This document shows, piece after piece, positions 1 to 9,992 of a stretch of DNA of 16,839 bases. A model generated the notes under the pieces. The model did no database searches and had not been told where the DNA came from. It worked only from the letters and a program-made list of their open reading frames with translations. The position numbers were made by a program, and so were the translations under genes. Every line of letters begins with the position of its first letter. The first letter of the stretch is position 1. This stretch comes from Terfezia claveryi (lineage: Eukaryota > Ascomycota > Pezizomycetes > Pezizales > Pezizaceae): the NCBI GenBank assembly GCA_015179025.1, contig WHUX01000621.1:1-16839 (forward strand), given 5' to 3'.

Positions 1-3000
1 AAGGATTTAAAAAATACTTTTTTTTTTTGTACTATAGTTTTTTTTGAATATTGAAATCCCTTTGACTATTTATAGAATTTTCTTTATTAGTTATTTTAGA
101 TATAATTTACCAGTTTAAGTATTTCCCTTAGTTGGATTAGTATATAGATTACTCATATATTAGTATTGTCTTTCTTTAGTATATTATCTCTTTTATTTAT
201 TTCTGACTTCTTCTTAATATGTCTTATATAGTTAGCAAGCTAACCACATACTCTTATTCTAGTTGCTTATCTTATTTGATAACTAATATCATATATATTC
301 TATATTCTATTGTTAGCTTCATTTCTATTATATTTTCTGGCATTATCTATAATACAGAATATATTTAGAATGAGCTATCTTTATATATATTATAATTAGG
401 TATTATAATAAGTCTTAATAATTGTTCTTATATAAGCTTATTTAGACTTATAGCCTTAAAAATCTAGTGCCTATTAAAGACCTTATTTTTATGGCCTCTA
501 GATAAGGATAGGATCTCTTTCAGTACTATTTAGTTGAGTAATATTAGAATATACAAGCTATATTACAAATATTTTTTTTTTCTAGACTTTTATAACTCTC
601 TCGAATACCTTCTAATAAACTAATAATTAGCCATATTCTAGAACTCTTGTATAGAACCTAGATAGTATACTTAACTACTTAACCATATTAGTAGAACTGT
701 ATTTATCTTAGGAATATCTCTACTAATGTGGCCTACATTTATATAGTACCTAGTCAAAATGTAATATATAACTATATTAATTTTTTACTACCTACTCACT
801 ATCACTACCTATATAGTAAATTAACATAGTCTTTAGTTATATAAAGGTGAGGTGCTTTATCTCATAATGCCTATTCTAGTCAATATAGATAGTATAGGTC
901 TTGGTGGAAGTATCTATACTTATTGTAAATTCTATATATAGTAGAGCAAGTATTATAGAGGCTAGCATCTCAATATCCTCTAGAATAGGTATAGGCTATT
1001 TACTTATGTACCTATGTTTACCTTGTGTAATATCTTATTGTAGTTCTAGTTCTAGTTTAAGTTAACTATAAAGTACTAATATAGTAGGAGGTTGTCCTAC
1101 TAGGTTTCTCAATCCTAATACTCTTAAGTACCAGTTGAAAAATAATAAATATATTGTTTTTATTATGAAAGTAGTGATAATACCATCCAAGTACTTACTT
1201 AATATTATGTCCCCCAACTGCAGACTTAAGTTACAAAAATAAGTATTTTTGTATAGTTTAGTAAGTTATCTTTCTAGTAACTCATCATTGTCTAATCTTG
1301 AGTTGCTACTATTTATTGGGTTTTACCTTTATTTATGATCTATAGTATAGTGTAGGTGGCAAGAATCTTTCAAATACTTTTACTTTCTAAACTAAACTCA
1401 AGGGCCATCTAAGCTAGAGTCTGCAATAGTACTAGGTTAGTAATATATACTACTAGTTAGCTTTGTACTTTTCTTTTTATAGTATAACAGAAACTAGCTT
1501 TGCAAAGTGCTTTAATATAAACAAACTATAGTAATTGGTAGTTTGATAAGATAATACTCTATATTCTTTAAATTAACTAAAAGTACTTATATAGTAACTT
1601 AGAGAATTTTCAAGTATATAGCTACTACTTATGTAAAGATTTTGGAATAGTAGTAGATATCTTTAGGAACTTAAAATTCTCAAACAGAGTATAAAAGGTT
1701 GGTATAAAAGATAGAAAGGTATTGTAGTAGTTATTAATTATTTTATTATAGTACTTGTATCTTTCTTTCCTAGAATATAAGGAAATAGTAATTTGTTTTC
1801 TATTCTCTTTTCAATAAAGGTCCAATCTACCTAGGAAATAACTAAAATCCTATATTGCAAGCAATGATAGGTACTACTATCTATTAGTTTCAAAAGAGAG
1901 AATCTTTCTTCATATATATTAAACTAGTAGTTATATATTATGTCAAAGTATAATAGGAGCTTTTTATTATAATAAAAGATTAAAAAAAGATATAATATCT
2001 TGAGTTAGATATTAGTCTAGAGTGTAGGGATTATAAGTAAATAATCAATAGTAGATTAGAAGCTCTAATATTTAAACAACTATTTTAGAACCCTGACTTT
2101 GAATTTAATTATATCTACTACTAATAATCTTTTATATTCTTATTTCTATTTTGTTAATATATTAAGATCTTGTGGAAAATATTACTATCTAAATATTTTT
2201 AGGAGTTTGGAGATGATTTATACATATAGTAAGAAAAATCTAATGGAAAATCTGATATCTCTTGAGTTAAGTAGGCTGTAGATGGATGGCTCAGAAAACT
2301 CACTTAGTAAATAAATATATATATTAATAGACTATCACTGCTTATCAAAGAGTAAGTATTATATTACAAGTAGTCAGTGCCAACTATAAAGATATTTAAG
2401 GGATTTGGGAGGAAACATTACTATCATTTGCTTATTATAAAACATATCCTATAAGAATACTCTTTCCTACTAGTTTAGATATACCAAAACCTATATAAAG
2501 TTTTTTTTATTATTTTGAAAACAGCTCTTTATTAGAAATATTTCTACTAGACTTTTAATATTTTTCTCATCTATGGTACACTATTTAGGAGCAGGTTTAA
2601 CTACTGTAAGAGGAATATGAATGGATCTATTATGAAATTAATATAAGTGATTAAATAGCTTTCTCTTATATTTAGTATCTATTTTTAATAGAGCTAAGCA
2701 ATAGATACTAGCGCCTTCTTAAATGCTTACTTCAGGTGCCGAAATAGAATAGTAGCTAAAAAAAAGCTCTTTTTAAAGTATAAATAGTACCTAAAATCAG
2801 CATGTCTACAATAATTCATATTTACTACTATAACTTCTATAATATTATAATATAAATACTATAAGTTCAACTAATATCAGACCTTTATAGCTAAGCATTA
2901 GCAGTTAACTATGACTATTTACTGACTCTTAGTATTACTCCTATACCTTTAGATATCCTTTTCCTTAATTCTAAAGTAAGAGGCCAAGTAATAAAAAGAT

Positions 3001-4286
3001 TAATTAGTTGTATATTAAATAAACCTTATATAAATTTAGTTTATTAATTCCTACTTCTAGATCCTATTGAACTCCTTTGTATACTAGAAGCAGCCATAAC
3101 TAATAGTGAATATAGTATTTTTCAAGAAAATGGGTAAGGTTTTCAAATGTATCTAATGCATAGCTTTTGTGATATAAATTTCAAAAATATCCTTAGTAAC
3201 TCTAATTTTACCTTTTATTAATATGTTTTATATTTTCACTGCTAATCTAGTAGGACTTGCAGAGACAGCTACTGACCTCCAAGACTGGATAGTTAGATTT
3301 ATATACAATAGCATCTATTTAAGATTCCCTTATTTTAGACTACCAGTTATTATAGATCAAACTTTTCTTTTCCTAAGAATACTTACTATCTATAGTAAGG
3401 CAATTATCTCTAAGATTTTCCTAGATATAGTGACTATAAATATATTTTTTGTTCTTACTTATTTCTCTACTATTCAGATTTTGATCTTTTGTTCACTAAA
3501 GTCTAAAAAAATAGCTCTCAATAATATAAAAGTAGCTATTATTAAAGAAGCTAAAATCTTACAGTGATATAGGTTAGAAAGCTCCTTTATATTATTCATC
3601 CAGTACTTTAAAACCTTTTTCTAGTATCTATATATATAATATATTGAATTCTAGTAATATATAGATTTTGTTATTATATTGTATAAAAGATACCCTATAC
3701 TACTTTCCTTTAGTATTAATATAAAGGAGTTTCTTAGTACAATTAAAGGAAGATTTAATATAGAAATGTATGCAATTCTAATAATTGCCTCTGTAGTTTT
3801 CTTTTAGAGTGCCTCACTTAGTATGTATAGTATATACTAGAGAGAGTATTTATAATATTCTTAAGTAGACTAATAGCTACTAGAATTTAAGGTATCTATT
3901 ATATTTAATATTTTATATAAGAAATATATTCAATAAATATTTAACAGCTTTCAGAGGACTTTATTGCATGTTAGGCAAGTAGAGGAAACCTTCTGTAAAT
4001 TCTAAAGTAAAAACTTCCTTAATCTAATTAAACTCTATTTAAAGAATCTTTACTTACACTAGAACTTTTTTGATTTAATATACTATTAATAGAGTTGCCT
4101 CTACTACCTCTTTCAAAAGGTAGAGTATTCTTTGTATTAATCTTATTACCGCTGTAAGGTATATATTTATACCATTACTTATTCTTTATAACCATATTTA
4201 TCTTTTTTGCCAAACTGTAATGGAGAACGTTATTTCATTACTTATATAATTGATTATATACTTTTGTATTTCCTATATTACTACTA
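1..4286. other. AT-rich, CpG-depleted, RIP-like degenerate region without genes
   Basis: The stretch is dominated by TA, CT and AG steps, and I find only about five CpG dinucleotides in it by eye (near 602, 2710, 2712, 4151 and 4208). Stop codons are dense in all frames. The longest open frame is 114 codons on the plus strand (3223-3567); it is hydrophobic with no recognisable domain, and the opposite strand there reads just as well between stops. I found no tRNA, tandem array or LTR termini. Loss of CpA/TpG and CpG with gain of TpA is the known outcome of RIP-like C-to-T mutation of repeats. I infer an old, heavily mutated transposon bed, but its original identity is not readable. Confidence 0.6.
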
Positions 4287-4307
4287 TGTTATGTAACTAA
4301 GCCTTTC

Positions 4308-4330
4308 GGTTGAAGGACTAGCCTTCAACC
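4308..4330. repeat. Perfect 9-bp hairpin near the start of the A LTR
   Basis: GGTTGAAGG (4308-4316) and CCTTCAACC (4322-4330) are exact reverse complements separated by five bases. The hairpin sits about 20 bases after the presumed LTR start, in sequence that is otherwise strongly mutated. Function unknown. Confidence 0.6.
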
Positions 4331-4404
4331 ACCTCCTACTACTTTATAAGCATCCACAGCATACGGAATTTGCCACAGGAAGTTCCATGGTACTTACTAT
4401 ATGA

Positions 4405-4520
4405 AGACACCCTCATCATGGCTGCGTGACTTCTGTTTAAAGGCGTATGACTCATTACTATAGCTACATGACCTCGTTTATGGTGTATGACTCATTACTA
4501 TAGCCACATGACCCCTTTTG
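4405..4520 (+). promoter_or_regulatory. About 2.5 copies of a 40-bp repeat with TGACTCA (Gcn4/AP-1-type) sites
   Basis: GTATGACTCATTACTATAG occurs at 4445 and again at 4485, exactly 40 bp apart, and a more diverged partial copy precedes them near 4425. Each full copy contains TGACTCA (4448-4454 and 4488-4494), the known core site of fungal bZIP activators of the Gcn4/CpcA and AP-1 type. A related TTAGTCA lies at 4569-4575, just before the TATA box. Repeated activator sites in U3 would fit stress-responsive or starvation-responsive transcription of the retrotransposon. That role is inferred. Confidence 0.5.
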
Positions 4521-4591
4521 TAAAGCGCACTACCTTCTGGTATACCACCTTTTATTGTATTTATTTCCTTAGTCATCAGATCTTAGAGGAG

Positions 4592-4599
4592 TATAAATA
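4592..4599 (+). promoter_or_regulatory. TATA box of element A
   Basis: TATAAATA at 4592-4599 lies in a more GC-balanced context, about 100 bp after the second TGACTCA site. An A-rich stretch beginning near 4626 (CAACAAAGAAAG and onward) is a plausible transcription start and 5' leader. Spacing and context fit an RNA polymerase II promoter in U3. Confidence 0.5.
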
Positions 4600-4964
4600 G
4601 GCCGCTAGATTCCCTCTGGAATCCACAACAAAGAAAGAAACAAACAAGCAAGCATACAGTAGCAAGCAAGCCTATATTCTGATCAGATCAATTTTAAATA
4701 GCTTAGATAGCATAAATCATATAAGATAGATTACACCAGTAAATTCCTGTTCTCTATGGGAATGTCCCACATAGTAATCTCCCTATCCTTCTAAGGTCTT
4801 ACCTCAGCAGAACCGAAATACACAAATGTCCGTACCTATGGATATAGATTGTATAAACGGTACCAAATGAATACTGTCTAGTATTATTCATTACATTTTT
4901 TTTAGCTCACTTACCTAATATTTACTCTTAAATCCAAGGCCTGATCAACCTTCGGATACTTTTA

Positions 4965-4984
4965 TTACACTTACACAAGTGTAA
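4965..4984. repeat. Perfect 8-bp hairpin in the leader of element A
   Basis: TTACACTT (4965-4972) and AAGTGTAA (4977-4984) are exact reverse complements around a four-base ACAC loop. It lies between the presumed LTR and gag, where dimerisation or packaging structures are found in LTR elements. The role is not shown by the sequence. The rest of 4830-5240 holds nothing I recognise. Confidence 0.45.
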
Positions 4985-5242
4985 ATAATTCAAAACACAC
5001 ATGCACATATAAAATCGATATTGTTATTTAACTATCTAGCCAACCAAAAAATCCAACAAACAAGACATCAGACTCTCAACTGTAGTATATCAATAAAAGA
5101 CTTAGAAGCAAGCTAAGCAGAGCTCTAACGGGAAGTAGTATCCCACATTAAACAATCCCACTCTCATTCACAACACTTTTCCCAATAAGATCGACAACTC
5201 ATCTTGCACTTCTGGCAACCACCATTACATCTGTACCTATAA

Positions 5243-7490
5243 ATCCAGTACACTATTGAAAAACTGACCCCCCAAGTCCTAGGAATAATTGGTCTAAACA
5301 ACCAATCATCACAATTCCAAGGCTCAAATCTCATTGCCTCCACTGCAGCCATTTCCTCTAGAAAAGAATTACCTCCATCAGAACCTTCCTTAGGCCCAGA
5401 CATTTCTACCAATACCTCTGCGCCCCCAATGTCTAACTTAACACACCAATTAGAAAACGTGACACTCTTGCTAGAAGAACTAGAACTAGATTCTAGACTA
5501 GTAGATGAAAAAAAAATCAGGACCATAAGAAACATCAGGATCCTGACATCCAGCCTCACCAGCCGCATGAGCTACTGAGTCAATAGAACCATCAGTCGAA
5601 CAGAGATTATAAGGATCATTAGCTACCACACTATCAGCACAGTAAGGTGCCAAAGAAGAAAAGTAACTTGACGATCATATCGCATAACCAGCTGCATTTG
5701 GTTACAGACAAACGACAAAATCAGATATAATGGCATTTGAACTTAGTAAGAAGACTAAGATGTCGAGACGGTTAACTATATTACCTAAAGATATTAAGAA
5801 ATTAGTAGAAGAAACTCCCAGAAAGACTAGATTTGTTGTTCCTAATACAAAAGGGGAAATAAATCTGCTCATGGATATAGAAATAGGAGAACTAGGTGGA
5901 GCAGGAACCAAACTATATTTTAGTATAGCTTTGCCTCTCACACCAGAAGAATTTTGGGATAGACATCTTCCAACAATTGAGGAGATTTTGAAATATACTT
6001 GCTCAATGGGACATGCCTAACAGTATCATCCTGAAGATACTCAACTGTTAATGGAAGCCATAGTAAAATGCTATTTATGGCTAACACCTTACCCATTCAA
6101 AGAAAAGGACTTAAAAATGAACGCATTTTTAAGTAAGGAATTAAAGAAACCTATTGTACCACTTTTAAGGAAACCGAATTGGGTAATAAACTACTGGAAA
6201 GAAATAATGGCATTCATAATATGTAGTACTTATCTAGAAGAATCAGTACATATCGTGGAGGATTTTTCAATCCTAGCCAAGAACTTCTAGGAGTGTTCCT
6301 GAGAATACCAAAAGATCAATCGAAAGGCAAAAGTCGAGTACCTGAGACACCAGAAAGGAGGACTAGGTCAGCCAAAGAACTAGATGATAAAGACCAACTA
6401 GTAGAAGATATAGAATTACCAAAAGACTATGATGATCTAGACACAGGACTAAACCAATAGAAGCAGAAAACGCAAGAAGGAGGGCGAGAACCTGATGATA
6501 GTAGAGATGATAGCTCAGACTCTGATAAGGTATCGTCAGTTGCAAGTCTAACTCTTAAAAGAAAACTCAAACAAGGAAAATCAGTTGAAGACCAACAATG
6601 GGAATCTACAACGGAAATGGTTACAATGGGTAACCATAAAGCAACGAATGCTTTAAAAGGAATAAAGATTGATCTACCAGAAAAAATAATAGGAGAAGAC
6701 AAAAAATGGGAAGACTCATAATATTTTGACTCTTGAGCCACAGCAATGCAACATTGGTTTGTTATCAAAGGAATAGATTTGGAAGGCACTTCAGCTTTGG
6801 AAATTGTTGGATTCAGAATGGAAGGGAGTGCACTCACTACTTATAATTAATTCCTAAGAGAAAAAGGAAAGAATGTGATATTCTTTAGATTTATACTAGC
6901 ACTAAGGGATTTTCTGAAACCCTCTACTAGTAAGGATATTTTGTGGAAATGATGGGAGACAGCCACACCATACAAGGATGGATGTTACATGGGAATTAAA
7001 CAGTTCGCCAACTAGCTTACTGAAATGCAAATCAAATTGATTGATAAAGATAGTAAACAATCAATATCGCAGGAAGTAATAAGAAAAAAGTTTCTTAATC
7101 ATCTGCCACCATATATATCAGCTATATTAATTCCTTTAATTTAAGAAGAATGGTCATATGATCAGCTCGTACATCAACTGGAGTCATATGAAGCTTCCAA
7201 GAAAGATATTGCTCCACTACTCATAATAATACATCCTAACGATAATACCCTTAGAATGAAAATTGAAGTCATGGTCCAGACAGGGACCAGAATCAAGAAC
7301 AAAAAACAGGATTTAATCCTAGCAGCAATCCCAACACCAAACCCAAGACAGAAAAATGGAAGGACTCAGATTGGGACACCATTACAAAAAAATTGGATCA
7401 GAAAATGAAGATGCAATTAATTAAAGACAAGAAATGTCTATAGTGTTGGAACCGTATACACTCCTATAAAGACTGTAAAAAATGATAAAA
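5243..7490 (+). pseudogene. Element A gag (capsid/nucleocapsid), decayed, with an unrecognised N-terminal region
   Basis: Four blocks in shifting frames read as one gag. First, a Pro/Ser-rich stretch with a short Leu/Glu-rich segment (5243-5507) is followed by an A9 run (5508-5516) where the frame changes. Second, a basic-then-globular region (about 5520-6290) matches no domain I know; it holds two long open stretches, 5730-6019 and 6051-6290. Third, a charged linker (6302-6700) leads into a Ty3-type gag core (about 6700-7230), with segments such as ALEIVGFRMEGSAL and KFLNHLPPYI. Fourth, a CCHC zinc knuckle (7435-7476) reads C-L-stop-C-x4-H-x4-C. Gag packages element RNA into particles. At least seven internal stops sit where Gln or Trp would fit. 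A 134-codon frame on the opposite strand (5164-5568) overlaps the first block. Confidence 0.7.
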
Positions 7491-7599
7491 TAAGGTACCT
7501 ATGTGAACAGCCGCACAAGATTTAGCTATACCGATAGCTACCAAGGATAAAAACAACAAGGATAAAATCAAGGAATGACCCTTATCAAAATAGGTACCA

Positions 7600-7920
7600 G
7601 ATTTTAGCAAGGTATTCATTAGAGCTAACAAACACTCTGCACTAGCTTTAATTGATCTCCAAACAAAGGGAAAAGACTTAATTAATTCTCAATTTGTACA
7701 CCTATATAAAATACAGACTAGAAGTATTGAGAAGAAATCATTAAGTACTGCAATTAAAGGCTCAAAAGGAACGATAGACAAAGCTTGTACTATTAAACTT
7801 GATTGGATAGGTTATGTAGAAGAACGAATATTCTATATAGCTTATTTAACTGGATGGGATATAATACCAGGAGAACCTGCTCTCAGCAAAGTGTGAGTAA
7901 TAATTCCTGCCCATCAGGAA
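7600..7920 (+). pseudogene. Element A aspartic protease domain, decayed
   Basis: The frame used by the zinc knuckle reads ALALIDLQTKGKDLINSQF at about 7642-7698, which aligns with the active-site strand of retroviral-type aspartic proteases (hydrophobic-D-S/T-G). About 60 residues on, GWDIIPGEPAL (near 7856-7888) corresponds to the conserved second half of such proteases, where I(L)G is usual. The protease would cut the Gag-Pol polyprotein. The usual D-S/T-G is not present: the Asp at 7654-7656 is followed by Leu-Gln-Thr. This may be a family variant or decay. Flanking stops (for example at about 7578 and 7894) break the frame. Confidence 0.55.
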
Positions 7921-8059
7921 CCAGTTACTATCTAACCACAAAATATTCCATGATTCCAGCTAAGTGTATGGAAGGGATCTAGAACCATGGTAAATGGTAT
8001 AAGATCAGTATACATTAGTCAGCTGTAAATCAGTTATAAATTATAGTAAACCAGATAAT

Positions 8060-9050
8060 TTGGAAAATATTAGTGACGCAGAAGAAACTAATTCAGAAAG
8101 AGAACTCGTGACAGCTGTTTCTATAGTACAGAAACAATTCAACCCTATAATGGAGTTGCCCTTATTATTTCCCAAGACAATTCCATGGGAATTATTGCCA
8201 CTAAGAAAGATTAATCACTCTATTAAACCAAAAGCAGGAGCTACTTGGATACTAAAATGGCGACCCTCAGGACATCGATTTAGACAACAAATCCATGACA
8301 AATTAGTTGAAGAGGAAGAATCACGTTGCATATACAGAGTAGAAAATGACACAAATACTGTACTCATGTTCACTATCCCTAAATGAGATAAACTGAAAGA
8401 AGCTAGACACATCAATGACTATCGAGACTGCAATTTAGCTGTTGAACCAGACCACACCCCATTGCTAGATATTAATTAAATAATTGAACTAGTAGTGGAG
8501 AATTCCATTTGGACTAAGCTCAACTTAGCTGACGGATTTTTTAATATTAGGAATAATAAAGAATCTGAGCTATTCTCTACCTTTTTATGTCATATGGGAT
8601 ATTTCAGAAGTAGAGTTATGCAACAAGGGGATTGTAATGCTCCAGCTACTATGGTTCGCGTTATGCATAAAATTTTTAAGGACATGGTCTATAAAAATTT
8701 AATTATCTATATTGATGATATTATTATATTCTCTAAAACATATGAAAAGTATGTAGAATTATTGAAGAAAGTACTTTAACGTCTACAGGACGAGAAATTC
8801 TATCTCAAAGAAAACAAAGCCAGTTCTTTACTTGAAGATTGGAAATATTAGGACACATTTTGACATCAGATGGATTATATGTATACCCAAAGAAGAGGAC
8901 TACTATATTAGCATTTCCAACTCCTACAAGAAAAAAGGATCTTAGAGGATTCCTTGGAATTGTGAATTATCTCAGCAGATTTATTCCTGACTTAGTATCA
9001 CATGCAAGCACCCTGTCAGAACTGCAAGGAGAAACAAAGAAATGGGAATA
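8060..9050 (+). pseudogene. Element A reverse transcriptase, mostly readable, broken by stops and one frameshift
   Basis: The frame gives the RT fingers and palm: an I-N-D-Y-R-D box (near 8411-8430, where the usual motif is VDYRxLN), WTKLNLADGFFNI (8510 onward), a V-M-Q-Q-G-D segment, then YIDD at 8708-8719, the catalytic Asp pair of RT. A frameshift near 8836 leads into LGHILTSDGLYVYPKKR and RGFLGIVNYLSRFIPDL, the typical thumb and connection of Ty3/gypsy RT. The enzyme copies element RNA into cDNA. Stops occur at 8384, 8477 and 8777. The YIDD box and about 90 residues around it are intact, so this is the best-preserved part of A. Confidence 0.85.
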
Positions 9051-9092
9051 GACAGATACTTATAATGCAGCATTTAAAAACACAAGGAACTC

Positions 9093-9164
9093 GTGAATTC
9101 CCCACATATTTCAAAACCTGAGAATAATGAATCTATTGAACGCAAATATTTAGTCTATGATGCT
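9093..9164 (+). pseudogene. Element A RNase H, 5' fragment cut by element B
   Basis: After RT the plus strand reads an open frame ending in KYLVYDA at 9144-9164. VYDAS corresponds to the first catalytic Asp motif (DAS) of gypsy RNase H. Sequence beyond 9164 belongs to the element B LTR. The missing codons resume at 15647 as Ser-Asp-Val, so the break falls between Ala and Ser of the catalytic motif. Confidence 0.8.
9160..9164. repeat. Target-site duplication ATGCT, left copy
   Basis: ATGCT immediately precedes the TG of the element B LTR and is repeated exactly at 15642-15646 directly after the CA of the other LTR. Five base pairs is the usual duplication of Ty3/gypsy integrases. Confidence 0.93.
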
Positions 9165-9642
9165 TGTAACGATGGCTCTAGGGATAGGGTGACCAAGGGG
9201 TACGCCGAGGCAGTGGCAAAGGGGAATCGTACACGTAGGAGGGCTACGTATGTGATCTGGGGAAAGGCTAGGGACAAGGCAAGGGCAAGAGGCAAGAGAG
9301 GCCGAGGGCAAGGGGCACGAGACATGTGGAGGCAGTTGCCTCGTATGTCGGAGGGAGGCAGCTGTGCTGCAGAGCTGTTCACGAGACAAGGGGGTGCACA
9401 AGGGAGGTATACAAGCGTTGGGAGAGGCAAGGTCCTGTATTGGATATACAAGACGTTGGATGGGGATCCAATGAGAGGGCGGAGAGAGCAAGCTATATAT
9501 ACAGGCAGGCTTACTTCCTAGCCAAGGCCACTGGAAGGAATAAGGTTTCCGAGACCCCTTATCTCGGGAACTGAGATAACTATAATATTCAATAGGAAAT
9601 AACAGTAATAACGTACCAGGCTAGGGAGGGATGGTTGTGACA
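9165..9642 (-). repeat. 3' LTR of element B (478 bp)
   Basis: On the minus strand it begins TGTCACAACC and ends CGTTACA. It matches 15166-15641 with roughly 30 substitutions and four single-base indels by eye, mostly transitions. It contains a TATA-like TATATATAG on the minus strand near 9502 and an inverted repeat TTATCTC/GAGATAA (9559-9565 and 9573-9579). The polypurine tract adjoins it at 9643. Confidence 0.95.
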
Positions 9643-9644
9643 CA

Positions 9645-9656
9645 TCCCCCCTTTAG
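9645..9656 (-). other. Polypurine tract of element B
   Basis: On the minus strand CTAAAGGGGGGATG runs directly into the LTR start TGTCACAACC. A purine run abutting the 3' LTR is the plus-strand primer of LTR elements. About 170 bp between it and the chromodomain (9657-9828) carries no recognised domain and includes an AAAC/AAAG-rich tract. Confidence 0.85.
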
Positions 9657-9828
9657 GCTCGGAGCCCCAGCAATGAAAGACAAGGCGAAAGGCAAGGCGA
9701 AAACAAACAAACAAACACAACAGGTGACTAAAACCAATAAGCCATAACACAACCCATAATACAACCCTAATAACCAATTCCAGGATGACAAGAACATCAT
9801 TGGGCAGGGCGAGGCTTCCGAGGGTAAC

Positions 9829-9990
9829 GCTGTGGAACAGAGTGACCAAGTCCTGTGCGTTTTCCAGGTCCTCCGCTGGTTGCCAGGTCGTCTCCTCATC
9901 TCCCAACCATTTGACCTTATATTGCAGGTGCCCATACCTTCTTCGGGAGTCCAGCACTTCCTCTACCTCCCATTACTCCTCACCTTCGAT
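9829..9990 (-). pseudogene. Element B chromodomain, C-terminal end of pol
   Basis: The minus frame reads EEVLDSRRRYGHLQYKVKWL followed by a T-T-W-Q-P-A-E-D-L sequence: the chromodomain core with its aromatic residues (Tyr in QYKVKW, Trp in WLG and TWQP). Chromodomains fused to integrase bind methylated histone tails in known chromoviruses and can direct insertion to heterochromatin. The integrase frame ends at 9993 and the chromodomain reads in another frame, so one frameshift separates them. After the domain the frame stays open into the LTR to 9589, a hydrophobic read-through that is probably not original coding. Confidence 0.85.
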
Positions 9991-9992
9991 AA

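Larger units (their letters stand above)
4287..4830 (+). repeat. Probable 5' LTR and promoter region of element A (approximate limits)
   Basis: The region begins with TG and has an early hairpin (stems 4308-4316 and 4322-4330), a 40-bp tandem repeat carrying TGACTCA sites, a TATA box at 4592-4599 and an A-rich segment after it, the usual arrangement of U3 followed by a transcription start. It lies about 400 bp upstream of the first gag-like frame. No second LTR copy of A is present, so the 3' limit and the CA end are guesses, and I could not identify a convincing primer-binding site. Confidence 0.4.
4287..9164 (+). mobile_element. Element A, left part: decayed Ty3/gypsy retrotransposon interrupted by element B
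   Basis: Domains follow Ty3/gypsy order on the plus strand: LTR-like promoter (about 4287-4830), gag (5243-7490), protease (7600-7920), reverse transcriptase (8060-9050) and the first residues of RNase H (to 9164). The remainder of RNase H lies at 15642-16062, beyond element B. The left boundary is approximate: I place it at the TG of TGTTATGTAAC at 4287, where AT-rich sequence gives way to more balanced composition. The 3' LTR is not in the window, so the 5' LTR cannot be confirmed by pairing. Many stops are TAA or TAG where Gln would fit, which suggests C-to-T decay. Confidence 0.85.

Noticed and set aside
3223..3567. 114-codon plus-strand open frame in the AT-rich block
   Set aside because: Hydrophobic, Ile/Leu/Phe-rich as expected of AT-rich sequence, with no domain. 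The opposite strand reads a similarly plausible but stop-broken frame. Most likely a chance frame.
4740..4860. Primer-binding site for element A at TGGATATAGATTG (about 4838)
   Set aside because: It lacks similarity to the B and C sites, and no LTR end (CA) sits close before it. Mutation could have erased the true site, so none is claimed.
9093..9521. 142-codon plus-strand frame starting in A and running through the B LTR
   Set aside because: It crosses the insertion junction, and beyond 9164 it reads Gly/Arg-rich LTR sequence that is also repeated at 15166-15641. Not a gene.
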